A stretch of DNA of 64,000 bases. Source: Reticulitermes lucifugus. Taxonomy: Eukaryota > Arthropoda > Insecta > Blattodea > Rhinotermitidae. Under the pieces are notes generated by a model, which was not told the origin of the DNA, searched no databases, and saw only the letters and a program-made list of their open reading frames with translations. The position numbers and the translations under genes were made by a program. Positions 47,239 to 59,125 of the stretch are shown here, piece after piece. Every line of letters starts with the position of its first letter. The first letter of the stretch is position 1. The DNA lies in assembly GCA_026260175.1 (NCBI GenBank), contig JAKCWW010000105.1:78857-142856 (forward strand), written 5' to 3'.

Positions 47239-48834
47239 CGCGTAGGTGTTCCTTTTTACTGCGATGCACTTTTCTTGGGCACTCCAGGTTACTGTGTTTT
47301 ATTTACGATTAAGTTATTGTGAAGTGAGTCTGTGACGGTTGTCAGGTGTTCTGTGGACATAATTGTATTATTCGTTGATAGAGTTAAATTTTCCCACTAG
47401 TCCCCTGCTTTCATGTACTTTAAATTTATGTTTTTCTGTCACACATTTAGAAACCTCCGTAGTTCCATGAAAAGAAACGGGGATCGTTTTAAAACTGCTT
47501 GATTCGTTAAGCTCTTAAGCTGGTGTTTCAACGATAAATTTGGCTCATACGGCAATGCTTCTGACTTATTCGGGAAGAGTCCCATTGGGAAGTTGGTCGG
47601 GATACCGACTACCCCGAATGTTTTTATGATCGTTCTGAACCGCTAAAAGAACATTAAAGTTGGCCCTGGTAACTTAATTCTTAGAAATTTAAATTTCACC
47701 AAGTGTGGTCAACCTCTCATTTTAGACTGTAACCGCCATAGTTGATGGAGCGTTGTTAATTAGCAGACACTCCATGCCGCCATTATATCAAATTTCAAAA
47801 TTAATAAATTAATACATTTTTGTGCAATAAATGTTGGTTATGTAAGTACTATATTATCATAATGTTGCACGGTATATACAATATCAAGTTAGTAAATCCT
47901 GTTTACGTTATTACGAGTTATATTTAAAATTCGTATTAAGTATTTTCAAAAGTATCATTTTTATATCAGAACATGAGAATGTGAGATACACTTTGTATAT
48001 GGCTAAGTCCTATTTGTCACACTTAAGACTATTGCTCTAATAGCTTCAATTACAGACAGTGCGTGCTCTGTGCACGTTATTACTGTAACACAGACATAAG
48101 CCATGCTCTGTCACTGACAGTCTCAAAGAACAAGGTGTATTTAATTCGTCAGGCATGAAATTTCTTGAAACGAGAAAAACATTTTGTTACGGTTAGGCTG
48201 GAGAAGGAAAGTGGAAAAAAATCATTAGATTTGAGGCGGCAAAACAATTTGGCGAACAGAAGCTGGGGTGAGTGAGACTGGATAACAAATGGACTGATGG
48301 ATGTTAACAACAGATGTTTCGCGGAAAATAGAAAGTAGACGACTGAGCGATGGATTATAAAAGAAACTGTTATCGAGTAATAACAAAAGAAACATCAGGA
48401 GGAAATTGTGTTTTTAAAAGAGCTGTTAAAATCTGAAATGATTGTTTCTCTGACGTGCATTTACAGTAGTGAAGTATCTTTCGAGATATGTAGGCCTCTA
48501 CATGTAAAATACATTGAAACGTGTCCGAAACTGTAAAACCAATTGACCTACACAAAAATACAGAGCACCGTACTGGGAATCATTCTCTTAGGCCTATATT
48601 GAACATGGTACTGTAAGTGTGGATGGACACAACACAATCTGATCTGGCTTTAAAAATTACATTACGCCTAGATATATTACGGCCGTCCCGGAAGGCCCCG
48701 TGTAGTCCGACCTGAGTTTATTTTAATTGTATATTTCATGATTGATGCTCTGAATTCCTAAGATTATGTTGCATCCGTTGTGGATGAACTAATGGGTATG
48801 GAAACGTTGGTGACATGACACTGACAGAGAAAAA
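47239..48834. other. no recognisable feature
   Basis: No supported gene, RNA or repeat. Confidence 0.5.
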
Positions 48835-48960
48835 CGGAAGTACTCGGGGTGAAACCTGCCCCACTGCCACTTTGCTTACCCATTGGTTTGGGATCGAACT
48901 CGAGCCTTTGGGATGCGACAGTGGCGACTAACCGTAGTGGCACGGCCCCGCCTTAAGACT
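48835..48960 (-). mobile_element. SINE family D, minus strand
   Basis: CGGAAGTACTCGGGGTGAAA and CCTGCCCCACTGCCACTTTG match a body I recognise from widespread metazoan tRNA-SINEs (GGAGTACCCGGAGAAAACC type). The reverse box B GGGATCGAACTCG (48890-48902) and head GTAGTGGCACGGCCCCGCC follow. The plus-strand frame starting at 48883 is SINE-derived. Confidence 0.7.
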
Positions 48961-49569
48961 TGTTATTTTTGTAATAAGACCACTAACTGCCGAATTTTCA
49001 ACTCACAGCACTTCACAACTGCTGAGTTCATCGTCTCTGCCCGTGAGCGTCGAAGGGGCGTCTCTCAGCTAGACATGAACGGTAGCTGTATAGGTAACAA
49101 TAATTCGATCACTGTTACTCCAAATTCACCGTCACTGCCACGTGCCGCGTGTCTAAATCAGCGACGACTGCAGTCGCTGATTTACGTGTTGACGGACAGC
49201 CACTAACCGAATAATCGGTTCAGCGTTAGCGAGTCTGAATGACGAAGAACTGTGGTCAAGAAACATACAGAAGAGTTTTCTCCTCTCCCTGTTCTCCTGT
49301 CCATCCCTTCTTATTTTTGTATGTTTGAATTTTCCGAGAATAGTTGCTTTTCTGTTTGATCCTCCCTCCTGGTAGCTGTTAGTTTACCTGCGAGCTGCAA
49401 GTATGTGCTGCTTACACAATTGACAGGTTGTGATGTGTTATTTTAACATGCTGCCGAATTTATTTTAATTCTGACTACAGCTTGCTTGTTAAGTAATGTA
49501 AACGTGTGACTCACTGAATGCAAGTCAGACCTCGAAATATTAGAAATGGATTTTTGCTCTGTGAGCATT
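48961..49569. other. no gene; one short hairpin
   Basis: A perfect 12-bp inverted repeat TAAATCAGCGAC/GTCGCTGATTTA lies at 49154-49165 and 49173-49184 with a 7-base loop. Its role is unknown. Confidence 0.55.
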
Positions 49570-49840
49570 GAACCAAGAAAGCGTAAGAGCGAATAGAAGT
49601 ATAGTTCCACGCATTTTTAACCTTGGCACTACATGGAAGTCAGTGATTCGCTTCACGTCCCGCCCTCTTTACCCCAAGGTTCAGAGCCACATTATCCATC
49701 GGGTAGGAGTTAGATGGGCTCGACATTGGTCTGGATGGACTTGATAAGAAAAACATCTCTTCACCCTTCTGGAAATCAAACCCAGGTTCTCCAGTAGACC
49801 AGTCCGTAGCGTAGTAACTATAGTGACTGCTACAAAATAC
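49570..49840 (-). mobile_element. SINE family A copy, near full length
   Basis: AGAAGTATAGTTCCACGCAT, then TTTTAACCTTGGCACTACAT and the middle CCGCCCTCTTTACCCCAAGG. CACCCTTCTGGAAATCAAAC follows, with its reverse box B (complement GGGTTTGATTTCC). The head CAGTCCGTAGCGTAGTAACT comes last. It is the best copy for the head region in this window. The minus-strand frame at 49681 is repeat-derived. Confidence 0.8.
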
Positions 49841-50089
49841 ATTATTACCAGATGTGTACCCACCCCCTTCGACGCAAATAACAACAACTTTTTCTCCGTT
49901 AATAATGAAGTCCTGTCAGTATCACGCTCTTCTTTACCTAGCTTGTAGGGCTGTCGAGATAGCTAGTGAACTGACTGCTTCAAATCACCGTTAATAACAA
50001 ATAACGTTCAAACTGCGGTGATTAACGAAACACTGTATGGCTTATCTCTACTCTGAACAGCCAGGTCGTTCAGCATTGGACAGGAAAAG
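49841..50089. other. no recognisable feature
   Basis: Flanking sequence without a supported feature. Confidence 0.5.
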
Positions 50090-50225
50090 AGCTTAATTAA
50101 CTCTGAATTGTCCGGTGGAAGGGCCACTCTAGTGGACGTCGCGAATACTGGGGTTGTGATTTCAAATCCCACTTAGACTATTTCTAGGTGTCTGCGGGTT
50201 TCCGTTTTGCACTCTTTAACTTTTA
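50090..50225 (+). mobile_element. possible SINE copy, degenerate
   Basis: CTCTAGTGGACGTCGCGAAT and a box-B relic GTTGTGATTTCAAATCCCA resemble the head of the SINE at 61425 (GTGAACGTCGCGAA). No body block is convincing. Confidence 0.35.
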
Positions 50226-53200
50226 TGAAGTTTCATTTACACTCAGTCCATGGAGCTACTAATTTTGTGAATAAGCTAAATATTTTTCCAAACCTGTGCA
50301 TCACGGAAAGGAAGTATAAAATGCAGCTGTCACCTCAGTGAAAAGAGGAAGAAGAAATACAACTTTTTTAACAGATAAAGAAAGTGGGTGCATTTCGGGA
50401 GTAATTGTTTTAGTGCAGTTTTAACCACTCCGAAACCAACAAGGCTAGGCAATTTTTGAAACTGAATACTAGAAACTGATGTTTTCATTTGGGATTCCCA
50501 ATATTTGTAGTTTGAATGTTGTAAGAAAAGGCCTCCTGGTTTAGCAAAAGTAACTGCAGTACACTTAGAGGATATCTTTCTTGTAATTCCTGAACAAGAA
50601 TTACTACTTGTAGGCCTAACACATTATTTCATTGCTGACAGACGAATCTTTGTGCCGTACCTTATAGCAGTACACGTTTGTTCTAACAGTACTTGCCCAT
50701 TGCCAAGTTATTTACAGAAAGTAAATAAAAATAACCGTATTTACGATAGAGAATTCTGCTCTAATTGCACAATGCCATGTATTTTTACTAAGCTCTTAGA
50801 TAATAAAAGTTTACCGATTTTTGTTTACTTTTATTCTTGCATGTAACGTATGTACCACTGTATAACATACGTGTATAATATAGAGAAAAGTTCGTTTCGT
50901 CCAGACTTTGTATAGCTATTGCCAATTGCGTAATTCTGTTCATTTTATTTTACGCTGAACTTACCGGCGAAGAGAAAATTGCATATTTATGAAGTTATTC
51001 CTCTCTTTCTTCTGTCCCTTTAGTTCATGCACTCATTTTCCTTCGTACACTTTTATTATTGTTCCTTTTTCTTTATTTAACGACCTTTCTTATCCTGTTT
51101 TAGCAGCCAACGCGGGATTTTGCGTCCTCATCTCCCACCCCACATCTTTCTCAGTATCCAACTTTATCCGTGTCTCTGTAGTTACCTCTTCCTTGAAATG
51201 CTACAATTTTGCCCCATAAAGTCGGAGGCTCGCTTCTCTAGGCAAAGTTGTCAACTGCACACACGTTAACTGCTCCCTATATCGAAATTTATTGCCAGAA
51301 TTTATACCCGAGGGGGCGGAGTTAATACACTTCATGCTGGGTCGGTTTATTCAAAGCTGCCGGACGTTTATATCACAGGATCTGCACGAAACTATCCGCA
51401 GCTCCTTGCAGTGGCAGCCATATTGAAATGGTTTTTCTAACATAAATTGAAGCTCTGGTCTCTACAGGTGTAGAGGTACTGGTATTAGATTTCGCATGTT
51501 ATGCTTCGGTGTGAGATATTTAAGGCCATTTACATTTTAGTTCCACAACGACAATTTGTCTTGCTAGTGACTAGAATTTTTCTGTATACTGGTTCTTATT
51601 GTTACTGCATAGGTAAATGTGATCATACTGGACCAAAATTAAGGTTCCAAGTGAAGCGATTAAGGCTAGATTAAAAAGGAACAAAGCCAAGTGAAGCCTC
51701 ATTTTATTTATTTTAGACAGTCAAATAAATTTTTAAAATAGACGTTTAAGCTTTCCAAGTCCTGCGTAATGCTGCTTCAATAATTTTAATTGCTTGTAAC
51801 TGAATAAAACAGTGGCTTTCTTTAGGAACGTAGTCACCCACGTACTAGTCTGTCTTGCTTGTTTTTTATTGAAGAGGTGGGTTATGACAGCGTTCAGAAG
51901 TGCCCGCTACTGAACCATGTTCGGAGCCAAGTGAATCTAGTCTCCATCCCTAACATTTTTCTCTCACATAGACAAACTTTATTATTTTCCTCGCTTTCAC
52001 ACCCGTGTCTCCAATCTGTTTTCTTGCTTTCAGGTTTTGCAACTAACAGCTCGTAAAGAAATTTTTTTCGTACGTGTTGCACCCACCACCCATTTTAGCC
52101 TTCTCATTTTTTATCGTGTTTAAAGCATTTGGTGATGTATTCAACTCATGAAACCTTCTATAACGCAGCCGTCTCCCTCACCCTGTTACGTCTGTAATGA
52201 GAGGTCTAAATATTCTCGTCAGTAAGCCTACTTTGTTCTCAAATATCTACAACCTGTAATGTGTTTGAGCTACTCTTAAAGAAATAAGAAGTGGACCGGA
52301 CTCGCCAAGCTAAAGATGGGGCCCAGTGTCGAATTTTTATGAACACGGCGGTGAACCTTGTGGTCCACAAAATTCGACGGATTTCTTGACGAGTTGAACG
52401 ACTACTGGTCTTTCAAGTAAGGCTCTGCACCTTGGAGTAATAAGGTTTTAGTGACTGTACTCAGTTCGTTTTGGCGAAATGGGGAATAACAGCTTAAAAT
52501 ATACCTGATAAAAAAAGAACGAGAAGGAAAAGAAATGCGGTGTAAATCCTAAACAAGGCCGTACCATTACTGAGTCACTTACCAGCAGTCTTCGTAATGC
52601 ATAGCCTTGGGTGTAGTCCCAGACATATTTCTGTGAGATTTGAGCAAATTGACAGAAGTATATTATTGTCTCCTGCCAATCATCTCTTTATTAATGCTGC
52701 ATACTCATCTGTCATGTATGCAGTTTTCGTATTCAACTATTAGCCTAAGTTTGGCAACCTCTTTCTGAGTTGGGTCTTCAGTTGTGATCCGGCTCTTTTC
52801 TGGACGTAGGCCACTGTCTCGCACCAGCAAAACGCAACTTCTACAAGACCTCAGCATTACATTTCTTAGTAGTGGCCTTCGTTTGATTATTATAAAATTT
52901 CTCGTGGACAAGTTATTAGGATAAACGTCTACGAAACTAAACACAGTGCCGAAGATTCTTCTCAGTGGTACTTGCTGGTGGGGCAGCAGGAGACCAGCAG
53001 TCATCGGGGAAAAGGGTGGGAAATTAAACTTTTTTCAATAAATTGGGCCATTACGTTTTCTGATAATTGAAACCGTAATGCTAAGCATCCTTGTTTTGTT
53101 AGTTCTATTTCTGCTTCGACTCCTTCTTCTCATTACTTAATTTCAGTTTCTGGAGGAGAAACCCGTTGAACTCAATGTATGTGTGTCGAGGGCGGAGTAT

Positions 53201-53949
53201 GTCACATAACCCCTATTTTTCTGCTCTCGGCCACATGGGACATAGCTCCAACTATGATGCAGCCTTTTATTGATGGATACCTTGTCCTGTCCAGACCTTT
53301 ATAGCTGTTGTTTGAACCATAAAGGGGCATGGTAGAAGGTTCAAGTCATTCTTACATCCTGTCAGCTTGATTTTCCCTCCCTCCTCCAATATTTACTAGA
53401 ACGATCTGAACTAGGGGTCAGCTCCTGACAAAGAGGGGTCACTGTGCAGCAACAATGAAACATCTTCTTATCTATATATCGTTGTTGCTCTCATTTCCGT
53501 GTCTCTTTAGGGGACCCAATGCCTCGAGGAATTACATGTGTGCCTGACGACAATTCTATTCCGCTTTATGCAATCAATTTTACCATTATCGGCAGGGTAC
53601 AAAGTGGGGGTTGGAAGAGGTAGTCAGTAAGTGTGGTGTCTGGAGAGTAATGTCGCCGGAGGGAACGCCGGAGATATAGGCCTATATTGGCTCCAGCACA
53701 GTCTCATGCATATTCTGCATAGTTTATTGTCAGTGCATACATATTTTTATTGAAATGTCATCAATTTCTAACGGTTTAAAGGAAGAATTTAATACTTAAG
53801 TAATTAGTAAGACTTTTAATTTGGAATCTGAAAGTAAATTGTCACGTGAGAAATGTAGCCTTAGGTGAGAGGAAAATATTAAAAAGTATCTTAAGTACAT
53901 AGAATACGAAAGTTGTTTCTTAGCTTAATTAAGCAGCATACCATAAGAG
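50226..53949. other. 3.7 kb with no supported gene
   Basis: Contains a 76-codon low-complexity plus-strand frame (50989-51219), pyrimidine-rich on the plus strand, and a 99-codon minus-strand frame (52705-53004) without motif. Confidence 0.45.
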
Positions 53950-54125
53950 CAGATGGAGGAATGGAGGTGTAGCCCCACGCATTCTTAACTTCGGCACTGG
54001 AGGCGAATGGTTAACTTTTGCTCCCTGCCGCGTTGCGCCCGCGGTAATTTCCTTCCGTGACCAGTGAATGGGAGGCTAAGTGAGCCTCAGAGCCGATCTG
54101 GAAACAAGATGTTAATGTGAGCTGG
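53950..54125 (-). mobile_element. SINE family A copy
   Basis: AGATGGAGGAATGGAGGTGT, then AGCCCCACGCATTCTTAACT and TCGGCACTGGAGGCGAATGG, followed by GGGAGGCTAAGTGAGCCTCA and GAGCCGATCTGGAAAC. The tail-proximal and middle blocks are well kept; the head is not recognisable. Confidence 0.7.
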
Positions 54126-54465
54126 ATTGAAGTGGCTGCTGATTTGGTCCATGGCGGACTGTTTGAAAATGGTAATGAAAATTTAAGCTTTTTAGTAGGA
54201 TTGGAAATTTCTTAACCAGCTGTGCGACTGTAAGCTTCAGAAGACTTTTCTGCTGCATAGAATAAATAGCTAATTGCCTACTTATTTCAGTATTTGACTT
54301 TTATTTACATGCATTTTGCCATTGCGATATGCTGTACGGTAACATGCGAATAGCATCTTCAGTATTTCCTTACAAATTAAGAAGTGCACGACGGCTCTAT
54401 TAATGTGTTGTTTCTTGTGGTCCGCCCTCTGGGATTTTACGCAGTGTATGTTGGTCTTGAACTGC
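54126..54465. other. no recognisable feature
   Basis: No supported gene. Confidence 0.5.
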
Positions 54466-54600
54466 TTGACCCTTGAAGATGGGACCGATAGGTTGTCCCA
54501 AAACGTCGGTAACAAACCACCAATCTACGCTGCGTAAAATCCGAGAAGAGCGCAGATCTCATTTACACCGCGGCGGTAGCCTGAAATCACACATACTGTT
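54466..54600 (+). mobile_element. fold-back element E, right half
   Basis: TTGACCCTTGAAGATGGGAC, CGATAGGTTGTCCCAAAACG, TCGGTAACAAACCACCAATC, CTACGCTGCGTAAAATCCGA and CACCGCGGCGGTAGCCTGAA. It is the best-kept solo right arm. GGGAC pairs with GTCCC in the module. There is no left arm. Confidence 0.8.
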
Positions 54601-57204
54601 TCTAACCGCCCTCATCCATTCTGTGTCACTTGGAAGAAAATAGGTACATTGATGCTTCGTTTACTTCACTGCGCCGTTTACCCATAAAGACAGAGACAGT
54701 GTAAATTTAGTGTAAGTGATTATTTGTGGTTTCGTATAGTCTGGGTTCGAGTGTGACAGGGCCTGAAAATGATTTGCTTTTATTGAACGTAGTATTTCTT
54801 ACACCCTGTTGGGCCGGTGCCGTATTTTTTGAGGGCAGACCCCACTCCCTTAGGTTCTTCAGTCACACTATAAATCTGAAAGCCTAGTGTAGCAGCTGGT
54901 CTCGGTACAATAATGTGAATACATCAGCAATTTCCAAATCCCCATTCCGTCATTGTCTGTCTCCCCTCTTACATAAATGTAACACCAAATCGTTGTCCAT
55001 GTGTATGCATATATGTCCACATACTCTAAGTTAGCTGAGGGTAGTGTGTTAATAATTTGACATGTTGGACCAAGGGGTGAAAAATTAAATACATAAACTA
55101 AGTGTGTATATGATACCCATTGTTGTTTGAACTGCCTTGGAAGGCGTTTCGTTTTCTACCCGTCAGTACATTAACCACTTTAAATTACTTTCCTGTAACT
55201 CAAAGTGTAGCTATACACGACTCCTTGCGAATGGAAAGACTGGGAATTCTTTTATTCTCCATTCTATTAGAATTGGTTAGCTATTTATCTATGTAGTCGT
55301 CGACCCTTCCATTTACGAAACATATGTTTAGATCCTTCCGTACATCTCCCTTTGTAATTTTATCTGAACTAATACACAAATAAACCCTTTTAAAATTTGT
55401 ATTTTCTCTGCCTGAATTTGGACAAGAATTTTTATTCTTCTTAAACCACGTTTAACTTCCATACGGCACAGTAGGAAACTTTGTTACCTAATTTTTAAAT
55501 TTTTCTCCTTTCTTTTTGTCGTTGTGATGTTGTTTATCTCTTTACGAGCTATCTTCCTACCCACCCATTCTGTATTTTATTGTAGTCGGCATAATAATAA
55601 CTGTTACTTCTGTCAAGTTCGAGAATGCGAAACTGGTCGTGTGATTGAATTTAACATAATATAGAGTACTAACACTTAAATTTAGGGATGATTGTAATAC
55701 AAGGAACTGTACCCACCCAGAAAATTGTGGCGGCAATTCGTGTTGTCCCTGTCTTGCTAGCACCGGCTTTTTAATCGTCCGTTGGGGTTTTCCCAATATT
55801 CTAATAAGGTCTCTGGTTTGAGTTTTCCTCGAGCGATGGTGCTTCCCCGAATGGGCCTTTCCCCTATCCTAGCAACGGCGCTAGTGTCCTACCAACAGCG
55901 CACCCTGTGCTTAATTTTCAGAATAGTAAATAGTCCATAATTTTCCCAGGCTCGACTCTAGGAACAATGTTTGGTCCATGCCGCACAGAAACACACGTTT
56001 TCTGAGTTTTGCAGTGGCATTTCTTGTGGGGCTTTTGCGAGCAGTGAGATCGTACCGCAGAGAAAAGCGTACGTTTCCAGTCGCACTATTCTGGGGTTTC
56101 TCAGACTGATGCTCGAGTTTCGTTGTTCGGCACCGAGTGCCTAATTTTGGAAACAGTTCTTTGAGTTAATTCTTCAAGAGGCATATTTTTTCCTGTATTC
56201 CATTTTCTGTGTGACGCCCATTTGTGGAGATACAGAGTGGAGCGGTGAACGGACAGAGAGACAGTTGGCTATATGTTATGTGTGTATACCCCAAACAACG
56301 AAACTGAAAATTTGCTTAGCCATAGGATTGCTTCAAAATTAAACAGAGGAGATAATTAAGACAGGGAAAGTAATACAATGAATATCGACAGTAGTTCTGT
56401 TTCTTCGACTTTTCAGAATCATACAGCTTCATTTGTGGAGTGTGTTATAGCGAAGTGATGACTTGGTGTGGGTAAGTGCTAGAATATGGGAGGTAATGCG
56501 AATTGTCGTCAAGCGTCGCTCATTCAGAATTGAATTGTCGTAGTTCCTCTCCCCCACATCCACCCACCCTTTTACCCAACTTTCCTTGTTAACTCTCCAC
56601 CCTCACTATATATACACACCATTGCTACTGCATGCATATTTGATAACTGTTCCGCATAGAGTGGCGACAAATTAAGGCCTCTAGAGAGCATCGACATTGC
56701 AAGTGATATTGTGTTAACTTAGTTCCACTCGTATCTCGTGGAAGTGCCACCCTTCTTCCTATATACTATATAACCTGCCATCCAGAATATTGACATATTC
56801 AAATGACAGTCTCTGTTCTCCAGTAGACTATTATTGTTCTCTACCATTGCACCCTTCCATTCGTTGAAAACTGACAGAGGGTGAAAGGGCAAGAGAAACA
56901 TTCGGGAGACTTTAGAGAGATGTGAAATGCGTCAGGAGTCTGACAAAGCGAAGGTTCCGTCTAAAACTGGAATTATAAGGTTCAAGCCGATCACTAACTT
57001 TGACACTCTTCGCCACACAATAAATAAAGCACAAAATTCTATTAAAACCTTGTCTAAGCAATTTCTTAAAGAACAACTTAAAAATCAAAACTAAAGTCGA
57101 CACATATCAAAATGCCAAATTTTATAGACAATTGACTAAGGGTAGCTCTTTCTGTTGAGCCCAGTTCAGCAGATGCCTCCCCACCTTTTCATCTAAGGAC
57201 AAAA
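54601..57204. other. no supported gene
   Basis: ATTTGACATGTTGGACCAAG at about 55057 resembles an arm of the near-palindrome at 32478-32604. The stretch 55780-55900 (GGTTTGAGTTTTCC ... CCCGAATGGGCCTTTCCCCT) has a SINE-like flavour but no clear promoter boxes. Confidence 0.4.
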
Positions 57205-57305
57205 ATGATGAAGCTTCCGAAATATTGTGTGTTTTTCAAACACCAGACAACTTACAAGGTCCAGAAACCCAGTGTTTCGAAGTTCAAAATATAATCATCA
57301 GAAAT
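57205..57305. repeat. facing GATGA...CGAAA modules
   Basis: AAATGATGAAGCTTCCGAAA (57205-57224) on the plus strand faces CTGATGATTATATTTTGAAC then TTCGAAACACTG on the minus strand (57270-57301). It is arranged like the ends of a small fold-back element. Confidence 0.4.
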
Positions 57306-57438
57306 ATTAAAAATTGAGTCGTAGAAAACAGTATAAGACGGCGTAAAAATGTTATAATACATCTCAGATAAAATAAAGTTGGGATAATAATATTAAAGTG
57401 TCTCGTATGAAAAATGTGTCGAGAGCAAGAACGCTAGA

Positions 57439-57792
57439 TCATTGGTCCGGATTTGTTGAAATACTTAAACCGACACTTTGCCGCCGATATTCGCGTTTCT
57501 TATATCCTTCACATGTTGGTGCTGCATACAATGACTTGTGATCAGCATGTTTCAACAATATCTGCCCTTCGTTGATTGTCGGAGATGGGGCGGAAGTTCG
57601 TTCAGCCTGATCAACCGTTACGCAGAGCGGAGGAAGTGACGTTTCCTTCCTTACACAGCATTCATCATATGTATAATAAAGTCTTGCAGCCAGTGGTGTC
57701 ACTTCGGTAGACTGCTCACTGTTGCAAAGAACGCTGAAAGTCTGAACGAATAAGTTCACTGAATGAGTGACTGACAACGGATATATGTTCAT
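57439..57792 (-). CDS. candidate small ORF, unknown
   Basis: ATG to TGA, 117 residues, with varied composition (PLSVTHSVNLFVQTFSVLCN at the start, ARLYYTYDECCVRKETSLPP in the middle) and third-position GC above the local background. I recognise no domain. There is no signal peptide or membrane segment beyond a short hydrophobic N terminus, and no splice context. A chance frame is quite possible. Confidence 0.2.
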   Translation of the reverse strand: MNIYPLSVTHSVNLFVQTFSVLCNSEQSTEVTPLAARLYYTYDECCVRKETSLPPLCVTVDQAERTSAPSPTINEGQILLKHADHKSLYAAPTCEGYKKREYRRQSVGLSISTNPDQ

Positions 57793-58896
57793 TGACTGAT
57801 TCTTTGAGTCACATACGTAAACAGCGCTACACGTGTAGCTTGTGCTTGTTTAGCGCAGACAGTGACTGGAAGATCAAAATGTTGTTATTTAGGTCCTTTA
57901 AGGACTTTCAGAACATTTCCGGCAGTGCTTCAGCACACAGCAGGGTTGTTGGAATACATAATTTTTAAAGGTCAGAAGACGAATACGCACAGAAGATCCA
58001 TAGAAATATTTAAAAAGTAAATTTCTGAAATGCTGTTTGCTAGAATTAAATCTCAAATAGAAAGTGGCTCCGTACATAAGCCTACACACACAGGCGTATT
58101 TGAGATCCGTCACTGTATCATTAAGCAAGAAGAGGGGACATCGTTCTTTTCATGTCTGTGGACCATATTGTTGCATGTGGCGCACTAAGGCAAGGGAAAT
58201 TGCATCATAATGTCTTTATTTAGCATGACGGTTTGCACGTGCCCACCGTCTTAGTGGCCGAATAAAGGAGGGCTGCTCGGCACATTATATGCAGACTCTG
58301 TAAACTTCTCTTGCGAATTGTTGCACAGAATTGCTATGAAAGATCAGTAACTCATTGTACGTGTAAAGGAAACAAGAGTCGAAGCGCGTACGCCAGCGAA
58401 GCGTCCTAGGCTTATGTTTATTTAAGTATATCATTTGCGGTTTTTCATCCCTTACTGGCCTTGATATTTGTTTATTACACGTGGAAGCAGTGTTGCAAAC
58501 TTTATCTCACTACGAAACTGCACTGTGCAAATTCTTTCTTGCAATTTCGTGAACATTCGCCATATCATAAAACACTTCAAATGAAATCGTGGAACCTACG
58601 AAATCTGTATTACATAGGCCTACTATGTAAACCTACCTACAGATTTGCTGTTTGTTTAACCTTTGTGAGAAAAGTTATAGTTAATGGGTTTGTTTGATTT
58701 GTTATTAATGTAACATAGCGGTTAAGATAACCAGTGCAGAGGAAAGTTAAATTTGCCCCAAACGTTTCACTGCAAAAGCTAAATGCAACCTCTTATTAAA
58801 ATGTGTTGTGGAAATTGGAAGATGAAATTTTCGGTTTAACCTGCATTAACAGATGGATGCTGTGAGTGTTTCTTGCAGTTTATCGTATCTCGTGAG
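57793..58896. other. no recognisable feature
   Basis: No supported gene, RNA or repeat. Confidence 0.5.
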
Positions 58897-59125
58897 ATTT
58901 CAGGCTTCCACCGCGTCGTAGTTGAGGTCTTCACTCTTCTGGGATGTGACGCAGCGTACGAGTATGTTAGTAGTTATTTACCGACGTATAGGGAGACCCA
59001 ATCGTTTCCATTTTCAAGGGTCAAATTTGGTCCTGGAAGATAGAACCGATAGGCTGTCCCGAAGCTTCGGTAACAACTACCAACATACACTGCCTAACGT
59101 CCCAGAAGTATGAAGACCTTGTCAT
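58897..59125. mobile_element. fold-back element E, complete but diverged copy
   Basis: The left arm runs GAGATTTCAGGCTTCCACCG ... CTTCTGGGATGTGACGCAGC ... TTACCGACGTATAGGGAGAC. The right arm runs AACCGATAGGCTGTCCCGAA, GCTTCGGTAACAACTACCAA ... CGTCCCAGAAGTATGAAGAC. The spacer keeps TTCAAGGGTCAA. It has the same architecture as 18825-19073 and shows that the outer GATTTCAGGC end is terminal. Confidence 0.75.

Noticed and set aside
54466-54500. Hammerhead ribozyme as a firm annotation
   Set aside because: Core-like words are present, but the extra base after GA, the missing UH site and missing stems make it only a hypothesis.
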